The position numbers and the translations under genes are program-made. The notes beneath the pieces are model-generated. The model worked only from the letters and a program-made list of their open reading frames with translations. It did not search any database and was not told the DNA's origin. Positions 47,100 through 64,000 of a DNA stretch of 64,000 nucleotides are shown piece after piece (positions within the stretch are counted from its first letter, which is position 1; each line of letters starts with the position of its first letter). The stretch spans positions 1,860,001 through 1,924,000 of the forward strand of contig JABMCL010002073.1 of assembly GCA_018857735.1 (NCBI GenBank), in the 5' to 3' direction. The stretch comes from Alviniconcha marisindica (taxonomy: Eukaryota; Mollusca; Gastropoda; Provannidae).

Positions 47100-47455
47100 C
47101 CATGTCAGAGTACTTTTCCAGTTCCCACATAATTATACTCCAACATAAGAGTATTTTTCCAGTCCCCGTTCATACTCCAAGTCCAATGTAAGTGCACTTT
47201 TCCAGTCCTCATTCATACTCCAATGTTAGTACACTTTTTTTTAGGTCCCATTCATACATAAACATCAATGAACTTTTCCAGTCCCCATTCATTCTCCAAC
47301 ATAGCAAAATAAATTCAGCCCCACTTAGTACTCCAATGTAAGTGTACCTGTCCACTCTTCACTGATACTCCAGGTCCAACACGAATATACATTCCCAATC
47401 CTCAGTTGTACTCCAACATGAGTGTGCTTTTCCAGTCCTCGTTCATACTTCAACA
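47100..47455. repeat. Diverged short tandem repeat in the MCAT 3' UTR
   Basis: Units of about 45-60 bp with ACTTTTCCAGTCCYCATTCA and TACTCCAACATAAG repeat about seven times, reaching the MCAT stop codon. Confidence 0.75.
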
Positions 47456-47838
47456 GGAGTGTACTTCTCATAAGCCTTGAAGTTGACCAGTTTCAGCAAA
47501 GTTCCCAGCTGCTTCCCAGGACCCAATTCAAAGGTTGATGGGAACTCCTCTCCCTGGGGCCTGGAGTACATCACATGCATGGTCTGTTCCCACTTGACTG
47601 GTGCTGTGATCTGCTGCAACAAGAGCTCCGTGAGTTTATGGGGCTGTCTGTAGCGTGAAGCTGTTACGTTGCTGTAAACGGGGATCATGGGCGCGCTGAG
47701 CGTGATTCTGCCGAGTGCTTCTTTCAGAGGTTTCTGTGCCGAGGCCATGAGTGTGGTATGAAAGGCGCCACTGACTGGAAGTCTTTTGGTACGGCGAATT
47801 CCAAATGTCTTTGCATGTTTTTCAATAAATTCTAGTGC
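47443..47838 (-). CDS. MCAT: MCAT exon 4: catalytic His and C-terminus
   Basis: ALEFIEKHAKTFG, then RLPVSGAFHTTLM (catalytic His), APMIPVYSNVTAS, STFELGPGKQLGTLLKLV and a stop at 47445-47443. Confidence 0.95.
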   Translation of the reverse strand, partial: ALEFIEKHAKTFGIRRTKRLPVSGAFHTTLMASAQKPLKEALGRITLSAPMIPVYSNVTASRYRQPHKLTELLLQQITAPVKWEQTMHVMYSRPQGEEFPSTFELGPGKQLGTLLKLVNFKAYEKYTPVEV

Positions 47839-50800
47839 CTGTGAAAACAAAAAAAGCCACATAAGTAGAGTGTCAGTTTTCTTTTTCTTTATTAAATTAA
47901 TACTACAGCATAATTGTTTTAATTTTTTTTACTCAAATAGACATACAGTTACAGACTTGTTTAAAAAATAAAAAATGCATGACATTCACAATCCACAAGA
48001 GACTTTGACATAGGTACAAACTTCCCAGACTTTTAAATGCATGTACACAGAGCAAATACTGGTAATACACTGTAGTGGCTATTTTTACAGTGCCAAGTCT
48101 ATTTCTAAGTACTTCCACAAAGAACATGAGCAGGAGAGGGAATATATAATAAAAAGTTAAACACATGTATGCAAAGCAAATCAAACTAGAATAGGTCTAA
48201 TCAAAACTGTCAAGTTTGGGGAGGCAAGTTTTGAAAGCCAAATTAAAGTTACTGATGGCTGCTGCATTTCTCAAAGCAGCGGTCAGTGCTTCTTTCAGGC
48301 AGAACAGCCAAACTGAGAAAATGCATGATCATCATGGGTCATGCCCCAACAGAGTGGAAACTTTACAAGAAGGTGTTAATACTGAAGTGAAGAGGTTGAG
48401 AAGAATGCAGCGCCAAACAGCAGACCAGAGCTAGACAAACAGGGTGTTGAGGTAAGAATATCACTCTTCTTCTTCCATTGATGAGGTTGGTTGGCAAAGA
48501 CCATTACTGCTGTGGTGGTGGTGGAGTAGTCAAAAGACTATTCTACCAGGCAATGGTCTTGGTTATGCCCGTTCTAACACAAAACAAACAAAAAATAGTG
48601 GAAATCAAATCTGTGAGCACCAGGAATCCAAAACATGCAGTTTTAGACTTTTACAGGAAATGTGTAGCAGATGACAACCAGGGGAGATTTGTGAACCTTG
48701 AGTACAGGTGTAATTGGAGCTGCATGGACTAAAACTAGTAGAAGACCAGTTACACAGTTTGGGACTTACAGACAAGGACTGGCGTTAAGGGAGACTGCCA
48801 AGGGAGAATTAAGGCTGAGGGAAACTGTGCAGAGAATTATACTAATCAGCATGGACAAATTACAAGAGAAATGACACAAGTTCTAGCAATATCAACTGTA
48901 ATAGTGAGAGCAGGTTTAAAATATTATTGTGCCTAATCAACAAACAAGGGAGTTAATTAGCTCTCAAAAGATGTCACACAAACACAACAACAAAGACCTG
49001 AGTCGCCTATGGTAACTCTTACCTGGCATGTGAATAAATACAAGGTACATAAACAGTGAACACCATCAGAGGTACATCCTCTATAGCATCCACACTGAAG
49101 AAAAGCAGTTTTGCACATGTTTTTATATGAAATTAATGTTCTCTTGTGGGAAGGTCCTGTCTTAGTAAGTTAATAAAACCCCAAGATTTCTTAGTATCCT
49201 ACTGTACTGAAGAGAGAAATGGTGGTATGGCAATTTGACATGACAGATATATATATATATATATACGGTAAAATTTTGAGCTTCAATGAATTGAAGAGCA
49301 TTTCACCTACTTTTTAATTTGATTTTTATTTCACCTGCTTGCAACATGTGGGTATTGTTCTGGATTGCATGACTTGCACACTGGTGTCATGAATCAGCAA
49401 ACACTGGTGCAGACAGCAGCATTAGGAGAGGATCTGTAAAGATGGCATGCGTAAAGAAGAAAACAAAAAACCCAGCAGCAGTATTGACCTTCATGGCACC
49501 CAAAATCAAGGCTAAATGGCACGCATAGTTCTAACAGACTGTCTGAGGGTTATCAGGATTTGAACCAGCCCCAGAGTGTTGCTCAAAACTCAAGAGAAAA
49601 AACATCACCTGCACTTAACAAGAACCCATAAAACTGTACACAGCTTTCTAAGCGTGTTGAAGATGATGACTGAAGAATATAAGATCTCAAATAATGATTT
49701 TCCATTGATGCACATGGTGTAGACCTACCTCCGTATGGCCTGCAATAACTTTGCACTCGGGATACAAGTAGTTGGCGACTTTGCAGACAGGATCATGGAT
49801 GTCACAACGCTGCTTGCAATATTCTCGTGCTGCTACCATTGCCGTTTTCAGCTTGGAGTTCATACTCAGGAAGGTCGTCATCATTCCACTGTTGATTTCT
49901 TCTGAAGCTTTCTGCATGGCCTCTGCTCTAACCCGCACAACTTCCACAGCTGTTATGGAATAAGAAAAGTGTAACTAAGGCCGGGTAGAGAGAGAGAAGA
50001 GAGAAAATGAAAGGGTGTATGTATGTCTATGCACACACATGTGCATGCATGCATGTGTTTAAAATTATTATTCTCACCACATTTGTGTATAGAGTTTACA
50101 CACTGGCCTGAATGGGTCTGAGTGAATAAACTGGATTACTACAAAATAGAACATAAGCTGTGTAAGTTTTGCTAAAGCCACTAGTCTGTGAGCCTTAGCT
50201 TGATGAGCAGGCTACAACAAAATGTAGCCAATGAGTGTTTCTTATTTCACAATCATCCTTGAAGAAAACTTACTAAGCAGTTTATTACAGTTTATCACAT
50301 GTTCTTGTTCACATTCATGTTCAAATCAAACTTTGAATCAAGTGCAAGCTCCTGCCCATCATATTTTGAGTGTGCTCTCTCACTGTTTACTGTTAGCTGA
50401 ATCTACAACAAAACAATGTTCACATACATTCCTACTTTACTCTTCTTATTATCCCACAAACACATCCACCAGTGACCAGGGAGCTAAAATTCCAGTGGTG
50501 CAGTTTAGCCAAGCAATGTGCATTCTGCAGCACTTGATCAAAACACAGTTTCAAAATTTGCTGCTGTCTTGCGCATGAAAATATTACTGACATCAAATTC
50601 AAGGCACCAAACAGTTGTCCTTAAAGGAAAAGTCCAAGGTTTTTAAGTATGTAAAATAACCATTGAAACGATCGACAAATGAGTCACTATTTTGAGATTT
50701 AATGAAATAAAAAATTGAAAAAATGTTTATGTTGTTTTTTAATCAATTTTATTTTCTGTAGGCTGGCCGAGACTGCTGTCTCGGTTCTCCATCAGTCACG

Positions 50801-53800
50801 TGACTTTCTCGGAAGTGACGTCAGTCTGGGGAGTCAGTGCGTTGCCATCTTAGATTGTTCATTGAATGTGTATGCTGTGGTCGACAAAAAGCTCTAACCA
50901 TGCCGGCCTACTGTATTGCAGCAAACTGTAACAACTCACAAGCAACCCAAAGCATAACTATGCATGAGTTCCCGCGGAATCGACCTGCTGTGAGGCGAAA
51001 ATGGGTCAAATTTGTACAATTCAAATGAGCTGACTTTGAAGCTGCGCCTCAGTCATGCCCATTTGTGTAGCGAACACTTCGCTGAGTGCGATTTCGTAAA
51101 ATTTATGGCGGAATACCAAATGGGGTTTGCTTCAAAGCGGAATTTGTAGGGCTATCCACAGGGTAACGACTTGGAAACAATTCCGGGTCAAATCTCCAAG
51201 GATGAAGCTGACGAGCAGCAAGCGCACAGCATGATACCAAAAACTGAGAGATACACTGATACCCTGAAACAAGCGCTAACAAGGCAAAGACAAAAAGTCT
51301 AACACGAATGCCTACAGCAGAAAAGGCCGTGAAAGAAAGAGACTGTACACAAATGCCTGTGGCAAAGAAAGAAAGAACAGACCACAATGCCTGTGGCAAA
51401 GAAAGAAAGACCAAACACAAATGCTGGTGGCAAAGAAAAATGGCTACCCTAATCAGTCAAGCAAACAGCTGACACCAAATGAAAAAAACAAAACAGCTGA
51501 AATCACCTCAAAACCCCAAACAGTTGCCTACCTGCAAGCATAAGGTGGAAAAAACACCACACAAAAACACCACCAAATCACAACAGTCTAATAGACTACT
51601 GTCTGCAACAAAGGAGTGGATGACTACAGTCAGAAGAGCACAGAGCAAAATAACTGTGCCAACGACAAACAGATGGAAAGCCAAACTAACCATAACTAAC
51701 TCTAAACTAACCCCTCACTAACCTGGCTTCCATCTAGAAAAACAAAGGCTGCAGACTGAAAAAGCAAAACGCTAATCAGGACTACCGATGACAAAGCATC
51801 GGGATGTAAACAAATGCAGACGACAAGAGAAATACAAAATGGCTGCCCTGATCAGGCAAACTAACAAGTGGGTAGAAATGGCCAATAAACCAAAGATAAA
51901 AAAGAAAGAATGGATGGTGAAAAAGAAGGAGAAAAGAGAGAGAAAACAACAACAACACTTTCTGAAAAGAAAGAGGAGGCAAGTAATGTCAGCGAGCAAC
52001 GGGACAAAGGCTGGATACACGTAATCCGTGTACACGATACAACCCACTTAGCAGTGACAACAACACAGCAGGGCAACAGACGCTCATGAACTACCCCACA
52101 AAAAGAAAGAATGAGAGGTCTCGTTAAATATCGAGACTGTTAAATGAACAATATAACTCGAGAAACAAAAGGGCAAGCCATGAGAAAAAACAGTGAATGG
52201 CAAGAACCAGTAACTAGCCTCAACCCCAAACCCTAACCAAGGGAGGCCATGAAATCGCTAGTCTGTTGAACTAGAACGAACAAAACTTTTCATTTTTACA
52301 TATGATGAAACAAACAAGGCTAAACTGGGAAAATAAAATAAAACACCCAATAAAAGGCAGGCTCCCTGATGAGGTCTAGCCTGTTGTGAAAGCTAGAGTA
52401 AAAACAACGAAAAAGACTGAAACGCCACGCACCTAACAAGGTTCGAGAAAGATGAAATAACAAGGAGGAAATAAACAAAGGCCCAACTACTAACAATGGT
52501 GTCGGAGCTTCATCCTTGGAGATTTGAACTGGAATTTTTCCCAGTCGGTTACCCTGTGGCTACTAGCCATTTTGCAGCGACTCCCCAGAGTGACGTAGTG
52601 CGCATGATTTTCAGCGTCATGGCGATCGCTTTTGGTACGACAGAAAATGCCTGTTTTCGTGAATTTATAACCCTCAGATCACAATTTTGCCTACATCATT
52701 GTTCTCAGTGAACTTTAATGGAAATCGTGTCAGAAATCACCCCCAACCTTGGACCTGTCCTTTAAGGACCTGGGCATGACATAGCTAACTGGCAATCCCT
52801 GTTAGTTTTTTTTTGTACACTCTGAGCAAAGCCCAAGTCAAACATATGATGATGGAATGTCATGACTTCCAACATAGTTTCCTTGAAAACATCAACTTTT
52901 GTTTTTCTATATTTCCACCCTCAGTAATCCACCTGAACAGAACACAATGATTTTTCTCTTGTAAACAATATCAGTGATCAAGATTCAAAGCATTCTGCCA
53001 CTGGAAATGCAGTTTATCTAATTGCTTGCCCCAAAATACATAAACCACATCTGGAAATTACCACTTGTTCTTTTGCACTGCTTTCTGTGCAGTGTAGCAC
53101 TGTAAAGTGTAATTAGTGTAAATAAAGTGTAAGTTATATTTCTTGTAATCAACTAAAAAACAAAAAACAAAAAAACAAACAAAAAAGAACAGTACACTTG
53201 CAGGGTGTGTGAATAAACATACTGTCAGTATTGAATAACAAAAACCAATAAAGACATAACATACCATCAGCAAATGACATCACTCCAGCAAACACCAATG
53301 CTGCAAACTCCCCTACGCTGAATCCCGCAGTTCCGACACAGGTTTGTATTGCCTGAAAAAATCAAATGAATACACTCATAAATATAGTAATCAATGTACA
53401 TTTATTTATTATAATTTATATATATAAAACTAAATTTGATTGTGTGATGTAATAAAATTAAAAGCCAAACTGTGTCTCTGGGGGGCTGGACTGAACTGAA
53501 AATGAATGAGGCTGTTAACTGTCGAGTAAGGAAACTAGATCAGATGGGAAGGGCTCTAACCCAGACCATGTGAAGGTCTTCAGGCTGGGTGCAATGTCGC
53601 CAGTGACTGCATCCTGAGGAAGGGTGTTCAAGATGACAATGGTCTGGGGGCAGAAGAAGACTTGGCATATATAAAAATATATAAAGATTCAGCTGCTGAA
53701 ATCCCACAGGGACATACTCACAGTGCAACCTCAAGGGCCATAAACATTATCAACCATATTCAAACGAGTCATAGTCATGCACACACTCTGAGCATCGCTT

Positions 53801-55180
53801 TCTGGCACCTTCCTCCAAACTCTGCTAGATTTAGTTACGCCACTGAAGGGGCACTCTTTATTTCCGTGCAGCGGTCCTGCAACGCGGTCAGTGCCATCCG
53901 AAAGGTTTGGGTACTAATATGACTGTAGAAGCAACCTAGTGCCCAAGCATGCACATAAACCTGAGACGCATCCACCCCGGGTAAAAAAAAAAAGAGTTCC
54001 GTCTTGATTCAAATGATTGTGATTTTGTTTGCGCTGGTGTAAACTTTGTTGGCGGCTATAAATGACACGCCTGGTTTTATTTGAGTTGTTTGTTACAAAC
54101 GTACAACTGTTTCAGCACCAACAAAAAACTGCTTGTTAGCTGACAGTTTTCTGGATCCTATGGCGTAAATAAATATGGCAGTGGTTGAAGGAAGGATGTC
54201 ATAAACCAGTGCTTGGAGTATGAGTCATGTACACACATGAAAACACTTTTAACAGTATTATCACCGACATACTCCAGACAAAACTGAGCATCAGTAACAA
54301 TAACACTGATGACACTGATTTATGGAGTATTATGCTGCATATAATTTTAAAAATTTCAGTGCATCTGTGTCAAATAATGTACATGTATTATGATGATGCA
54401 CAGGTTGGGAGGTTAGTTTGTCCAACCCCAGCTTGTTGGTTATTGCTTCAATTAACACACACATGCAATGACACTTAAGTTTAGTACCTCAGGATTTTGT
54501 TCCTGAAGCTTCTCAATAGCAGCAAGTGAGCACACCAGGATGGCAGGCTGACAATGAACAGTTTTATTGAGGCTTGGCAGTGGCCCCGACAGACATAACT
54601 TCAGCAGGTCATATTTCAACACAGCACTAGCTTCCTCAAACAAGTCTCTTGCCTGGCCATACCCCAGTGTATCATTCCCCATGCCTACAAACTGGCTGCC
54701 TTGTCCTGGAAACAGAATAATAGATGTTTGGGACGGATCAACACGAGGCCTGAAAGCCTTTCTGCTTTGATCCCTTCGCCATTCTCGATACTTTTTCGAG
54801 TCTGATGGAAACTGTTCTGAAGATTCGTCGCTGGGCAATGAGGTCGGTGCGTCTCCTGACATATCCTTCAAAAGCATTTTCAGCCCATCTGCAGTTTCTG
54901 GAAAACCCGCAGAAGCTGAAGCAGGAGGTGCCATGGTATCACGGTGTCCAGCGGCAATATCCGACGCTGGTACGGCAGTTGGTGAACTTCGCAGATAATC
55001 TTCCACGTTCAAACCTTGCTTTGCCAGACGTCTTTTGAGTCGCGAAGGTACTCTGTCCATAGATATATTCCCATCGTCTAATAGTGACGATCCCCGGGCA
55101 TACAGTCTTTTAACTTCACGCATGATATGGGACCTTTGAAAAGGCTGCCTAAACGTAAATATCGATCGCATGGCCGACAT
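47443..55180 (-). CDS. MCAT: Mitochondrial malonyl-CoA:ACP transacylase
   Basis: Four minus-strand exons, 55180-54488, 53352-53265, 49949-49729 and 47838-47443, join in frame (465 aa). The enzyme moves malonyl groups from CoA to mitochondrial acyl carrier protein in type II fatty-acid synthesis. The N-terminus (MSAMRSIFTFRQPFQRSHIM) is basic and lacks acidic residues, as expected for mitochondrial import. Motifs: FPGQGSQ (157-163), GFSVGE with nucleophile Ser243, the SGAFH catalytic His361, PVYSNVTA, and ELGPGKQL near the end. About 75 residues longer than the human protein, mainly in a Ser/Pro-rich segment before FPGQGSQ. Head-to-head with MCM4. Confidence 0.95.
47839..49728 (-). other. MCAT intron 3
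   Basis: Non-coding. An (AT)n run lies at 49247-49263. The short frames were not recognised. Confidence 0.6.
49729..49949 (-). CDS. MCAT: MCAT exon 3
   Basis: 221 nt from ACAG|CT to ACGGAG|GTAGGT. It encodes AVEVVRVRAEAMQKASEE, then the small ferredoxin-like subdomain (GMMTTFLSMNSKLKTAMVAA, CKVANYLYPECKVIAGHTE). Confidence 0.93.
50900..51149 (+). pseudogene. Broken THAP zinc-finger coding segment
   Basis: ATG at 50900 opens MPAYCIAANCNNSQATQSIT, HEFPRNRPAVRRKW and KFVQFK, then a TGA. The next part resumes as ADFEAAP, then in another frame as SHAHLCSEHFAECDFVKFMA. Together they show the C-x4-C, W, C-x2-H layout of a THAP domain, broken by one stop and one frameshift. Confidence 0.75.
51340..51435. 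repeat. Short tandem repeat in the transposon
   Basis: Units of about 42 bp with CAAATGCCTGTGGCAAAGAA and AGAAAGA, roughly two and a half copies. Confidence 0.7.
53265..53352 (-). CDS. MCAT: MCAT exon 2: active-site serine
   Basis: 88 nt: AIQTCVGTAGFSVGEFAALV and FAGVMSFAD plus one base, donor G|GTATGT. Ser243 in GFSVGE is the expected nucleophile. Confidence 0.95.
53353..54487 (-). other. MCAT intron 1
   Basis: Contains the second TIR element copy at 53800-54218. Otherwise featureless. Confidence 0.6.
53800..54218. mobile_element. Second copy of the MITE-like TIR element
   Basis: It matches 12950-13371 along nearly its whole length (GGCACCTTCCTCCAAACTCT to GAAGGAAGGATGTCATAAAC) at high identity, but the outer left end is missing. 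Confidence 0.75.
54488..55180 (-). CDS. MCAT: MCAT exon 1
   Basis: 231 codons, targeting region to LQEQNPE|, donor GAG|GTACTA, phase 0. Contains IILFPGQGSQFVGMG and VHCQPAILVCSLAAIEKL. Confidence 0.95.
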
Positions 55181-55576
55181 TTCTCCAGTAGCAGACGAAA
55201 ATTAGTCAGTGACAGATTCTTATGGTTTTTGACAGCACTTTGACAAGCGATCAGGGACCCAAAGTGAGTATCAAAGACATATATCACAGCAGAGTGTTAA
55301 TATCCGGTTGTTAGGTTTTATGTCAAGTACAACACCGACAGTAAAATTGTAATAAACAAAGTTTCCACCAAAGCATGCCGCAGCCACTGAGGTCAACGGA
55401 AGCGGAAGTTACCGGTATTAGACCGCGACTAAAATTTAATGTACAGATATTTTGTGTACATTCCCACATTTTTCGAATCTATGTATGACATTGAAAGAAT
55501 ATTGCATGATATCTGCTCTGAATTTAGGTTTCGTATGAACAATATACTATTTGTTGGGTATTTCTATCTTGTTTTG

Positions 55577-55584
55577 TTTCCCGC
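55577..55584 (+). promoter_or_regulatory. E2F-type site TTTCCCGC
   Basis: Matches the E2F consensus TTTSSCGC and lies 48 bp from a second, palindromic site. Confidence 0.6.
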
Positions 55585-55593
55585 GGTTTCCTC

Positions 55594-55619
55594 CACGTGA
55601 GTGTTTTTTTTGTCACGTG
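55594..55619. promoter_or_regulatory. Two CACGTG E-boxes
   Basis: CACGTG at 55594-55599 and 55614-55619, the second within the palindrome TCACGTGA. This core is bound by USF, MAX/MYC-type bHLH-zip factors. Confidence 0.55.
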
Positions 55620-55624
55620 ACATA

Positions 55625-55636
55625 TTTCGCGCGAAA
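55625..55636. promoter_or_regulatory. Palindromic E2F site TTTCGCGCGAAA
   Basis: A perfect 12-bp palindrome containing the E2F core TTTCGCGC on both strands. MCM genes are classical E2F targets in animals, so the placement is meaningful. Confidence 0.7.
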
Positions 55637-56698
55637 TCTTGTGCACGTCCACAAAGAAATTATTGCAGCAGCGTTTGTTTAAGCGAGAATTAGTAAGTTA
55701 GGTGTTTGTGGGAACAACACTGATAGAAGTAAGTAGCTTTATTCATTATTTTCTTTACGTTATAATGCTCTTGTCATTCATTTTAGTGCTGATCGCATTC
55801 GTTCGTGTAGTTTGTGTTGGGGTGTTGAGTGGGTCGCTTGGGCTTTCGATAGTATCAGTCACTCCACTACCACTACTCACTAGATACATAAATATATATA
55901 TAGATACAGATTTAGGGACTTGGCAGTAGGCCTCGCGGCCTTTTTACGTCCCATCTTATTGTTTTAAATTAAAACTGTTGCATTGCAGTTGGGCACGTCA
56001 TTGTTACGTTGTATAATGGCATCCGGCTGCGGAAAAATAAAATACAAGTTCATGTTCAGTGTTGCTTTACGTCCACACTGACCACAGGTACCCGATAAGG
56101 ACACTTCTACAGTTTTGGGCCCAGGACGGCCACCTCGACTTTCACGCAGCTCCCAGGACCTATGCTCAGAACAAAATACATGCAAAAAAGTAGAATTTAT
56201 ACTTGTCTTGTAGGACTTTGCGTGTGGCAATAGGTGCGTGGAGTTGCAGACAGGGTTACTGCTGGGCCGGTAACTACCGTTTTTCATTGATGAATTTTGT
56301 TCAGGACGTTAGATATTAAAACAAATAGGCTGTCGGTCTGCAAAAAAAAGAGAGAAAAAAGTGGGGTATTTTCCCACTGCGTATGTGTGTGTTTGGAGGG
56401 GGGGGGGGGGGTCCCGTCATTTGATTTGTTTGAGGCCACAAAGTAAAACTAAAAGAAGTAAACGTTATTTTATCAAAGATCTAATAAATTATACAATATG
56501 TACAGGTAACAGTAGTTTCTATGATTAAGTGCACAGAACTTCAGAAGACCAGCCCAGCCCATGTTTGATTGTTTCCTAGTTTTTCTTTTAGCCCCACTTC
56601 TGAATGATGTTGAACTTGGTAAAAAGTCTGTGTTTTGTGGTGTTTTTCACTATGGGATCTACTGGGTTTTCATATTTTGGTGCCATTTCATTTTCAGA

Positions 56699-64000
<7,302 letters not shown>

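Larger units (their letters stand above)
50618..52768 (+). mobile_element. DNA transposon remnant with THAP domain
   Basis: The terminal inverted repeats are TCCTTAAAGGAAAAGTCC at 50618 and, reversed, TCCTTAAAGGACAGGTCC ending at 52768. Inner inverted blocks (50806-50840 with 52573-52600; 51153-51215 with 52503-52567) extend the symmetry. A broken THAP zinc-finger frame lies near the left end. No transposase core was seen, so it is non-autonomous. P-element-like elements carry THAP domains, but that class is not proven here. No clear target duplication. Confidence 0.65.
49950..53264 (-). other. MCAT intron 2 with THAP transposon
   Basis: 3.3 kb; most of it (50618-52768) is the transposon described separately. 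The rest is featureless. Confidence 0.65.
55181..56698. promoter_or_regulatory. Divergent MCAT/MCM4 promoter region
   Basis: 1.5 kb between the MCAT start (minus) and the MCM4 start (plus). The 55560-55640 core has TTTCCCGC, two CACGTG boxes and TTTCGCGCGAAA. A donor-like TTA|GTAAGT at 55693 or GAA|GTAAGT at 55731, with an acceptor TTTTCAG at 56691-56697 next to the MCM4 ATG, suggests a short non-coding MCM4 exon near 55640-55730. Poly-G at 56398-56411. A 107-residue minus-strand frame (56287-55964) was not recognised. Confidence 0.6.

Noticed and set aside
48216..48434. 72-residue ORF in MCAT intron 3
   Set aside because: Basic and Gln-rich without any recognised domain; no evidence beyond being open.
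55964..56287. 107-residue minus-strand ORF in the MCAT-MCM4 promoter region
   Set aside because: No recognisable domain; part of it matches the dispersed GTGGACGT-AAGCAAC SINE-tail sequence, so chance is more likely.

Overview
This looks like a stretch of animal nuclear genome, most likely from a mollusc or another lophotrochozoan. Genes are split into short exons with GT-AG introns. There are tRNA-derived SINEs, foldback elements, very long (TG)n, (CGTG)n and (TC)n microsatellites and long G homopolymers. The intact genes are animal housekeeping genes (beta-type syntrophin, MCAT, MCM4). I cannot name the species from sequence alone.

Layout. (1) 1-550: the tail of a degraded non-LTR retrotransposon on the minus strand, whose Cys/His segment is triplicated. 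(2) 634-6576 and 11804-19330: two same-strand paralogues of a gene I do not know as a named animal gene. The complete downstream copy (6 exons, 873 codons) reads as two CCHC zinc knuckles, a NERD-like PD-(D/E)XK nuclease, and a UvrD-like superfamily 1 helicase ending on a motif VI-like sequence. The upstream copy has the same exon phases and the same 218-nt fourth exon. It carries an 11-bp frameshifting duplication and has lost the nuclease active site, yet its helicase exons stay open. (3) 19331-25669: repeat-rich intergenic DNA with retroelement debris, a foldback element, huge microsatellites and a long hairpin. (4) 25670-36860: a beta-type syntrophin gene in six exons, with a 6-kb first intron containing a 1.5-kb minisatellite. 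(5) 36861-47442: no coding sequence. It is probably the long syntrophin 3' UTR followed by the convergent 3' end of the next gene, with tandem repeats. (6) 55180-47443, minus strand: MCAT, the mitochondrial malonyl-CoA:ACP transacylase, in four exons. One intron holds a THAP-domain DNA transposon remnant. (7) 55181-56698: a head-to-head promoter region with two E2F-type sites and two CACGTG boxes. (8) 56699-64000: MCM4, 12 coding exons up to the Walker A motif, running off the window.

How the genes relate. Syntrophin, MCAT and MCM4 are unrelated housekeeping or structural genes. MCAT and MCM4 share a divergent promoter region, and the E2F-like sites fit replication-linked control of MCM4. The tandem nuclease-helicase pair is the unusual content. 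Its order (nucleic-acid-binding knuckles, nuclease, helicase) recalls bacterial NERD-helicase proteins, some of which act in defence, and suggests a nucleic-acid-processing or genome-defence role. That role is inference only.
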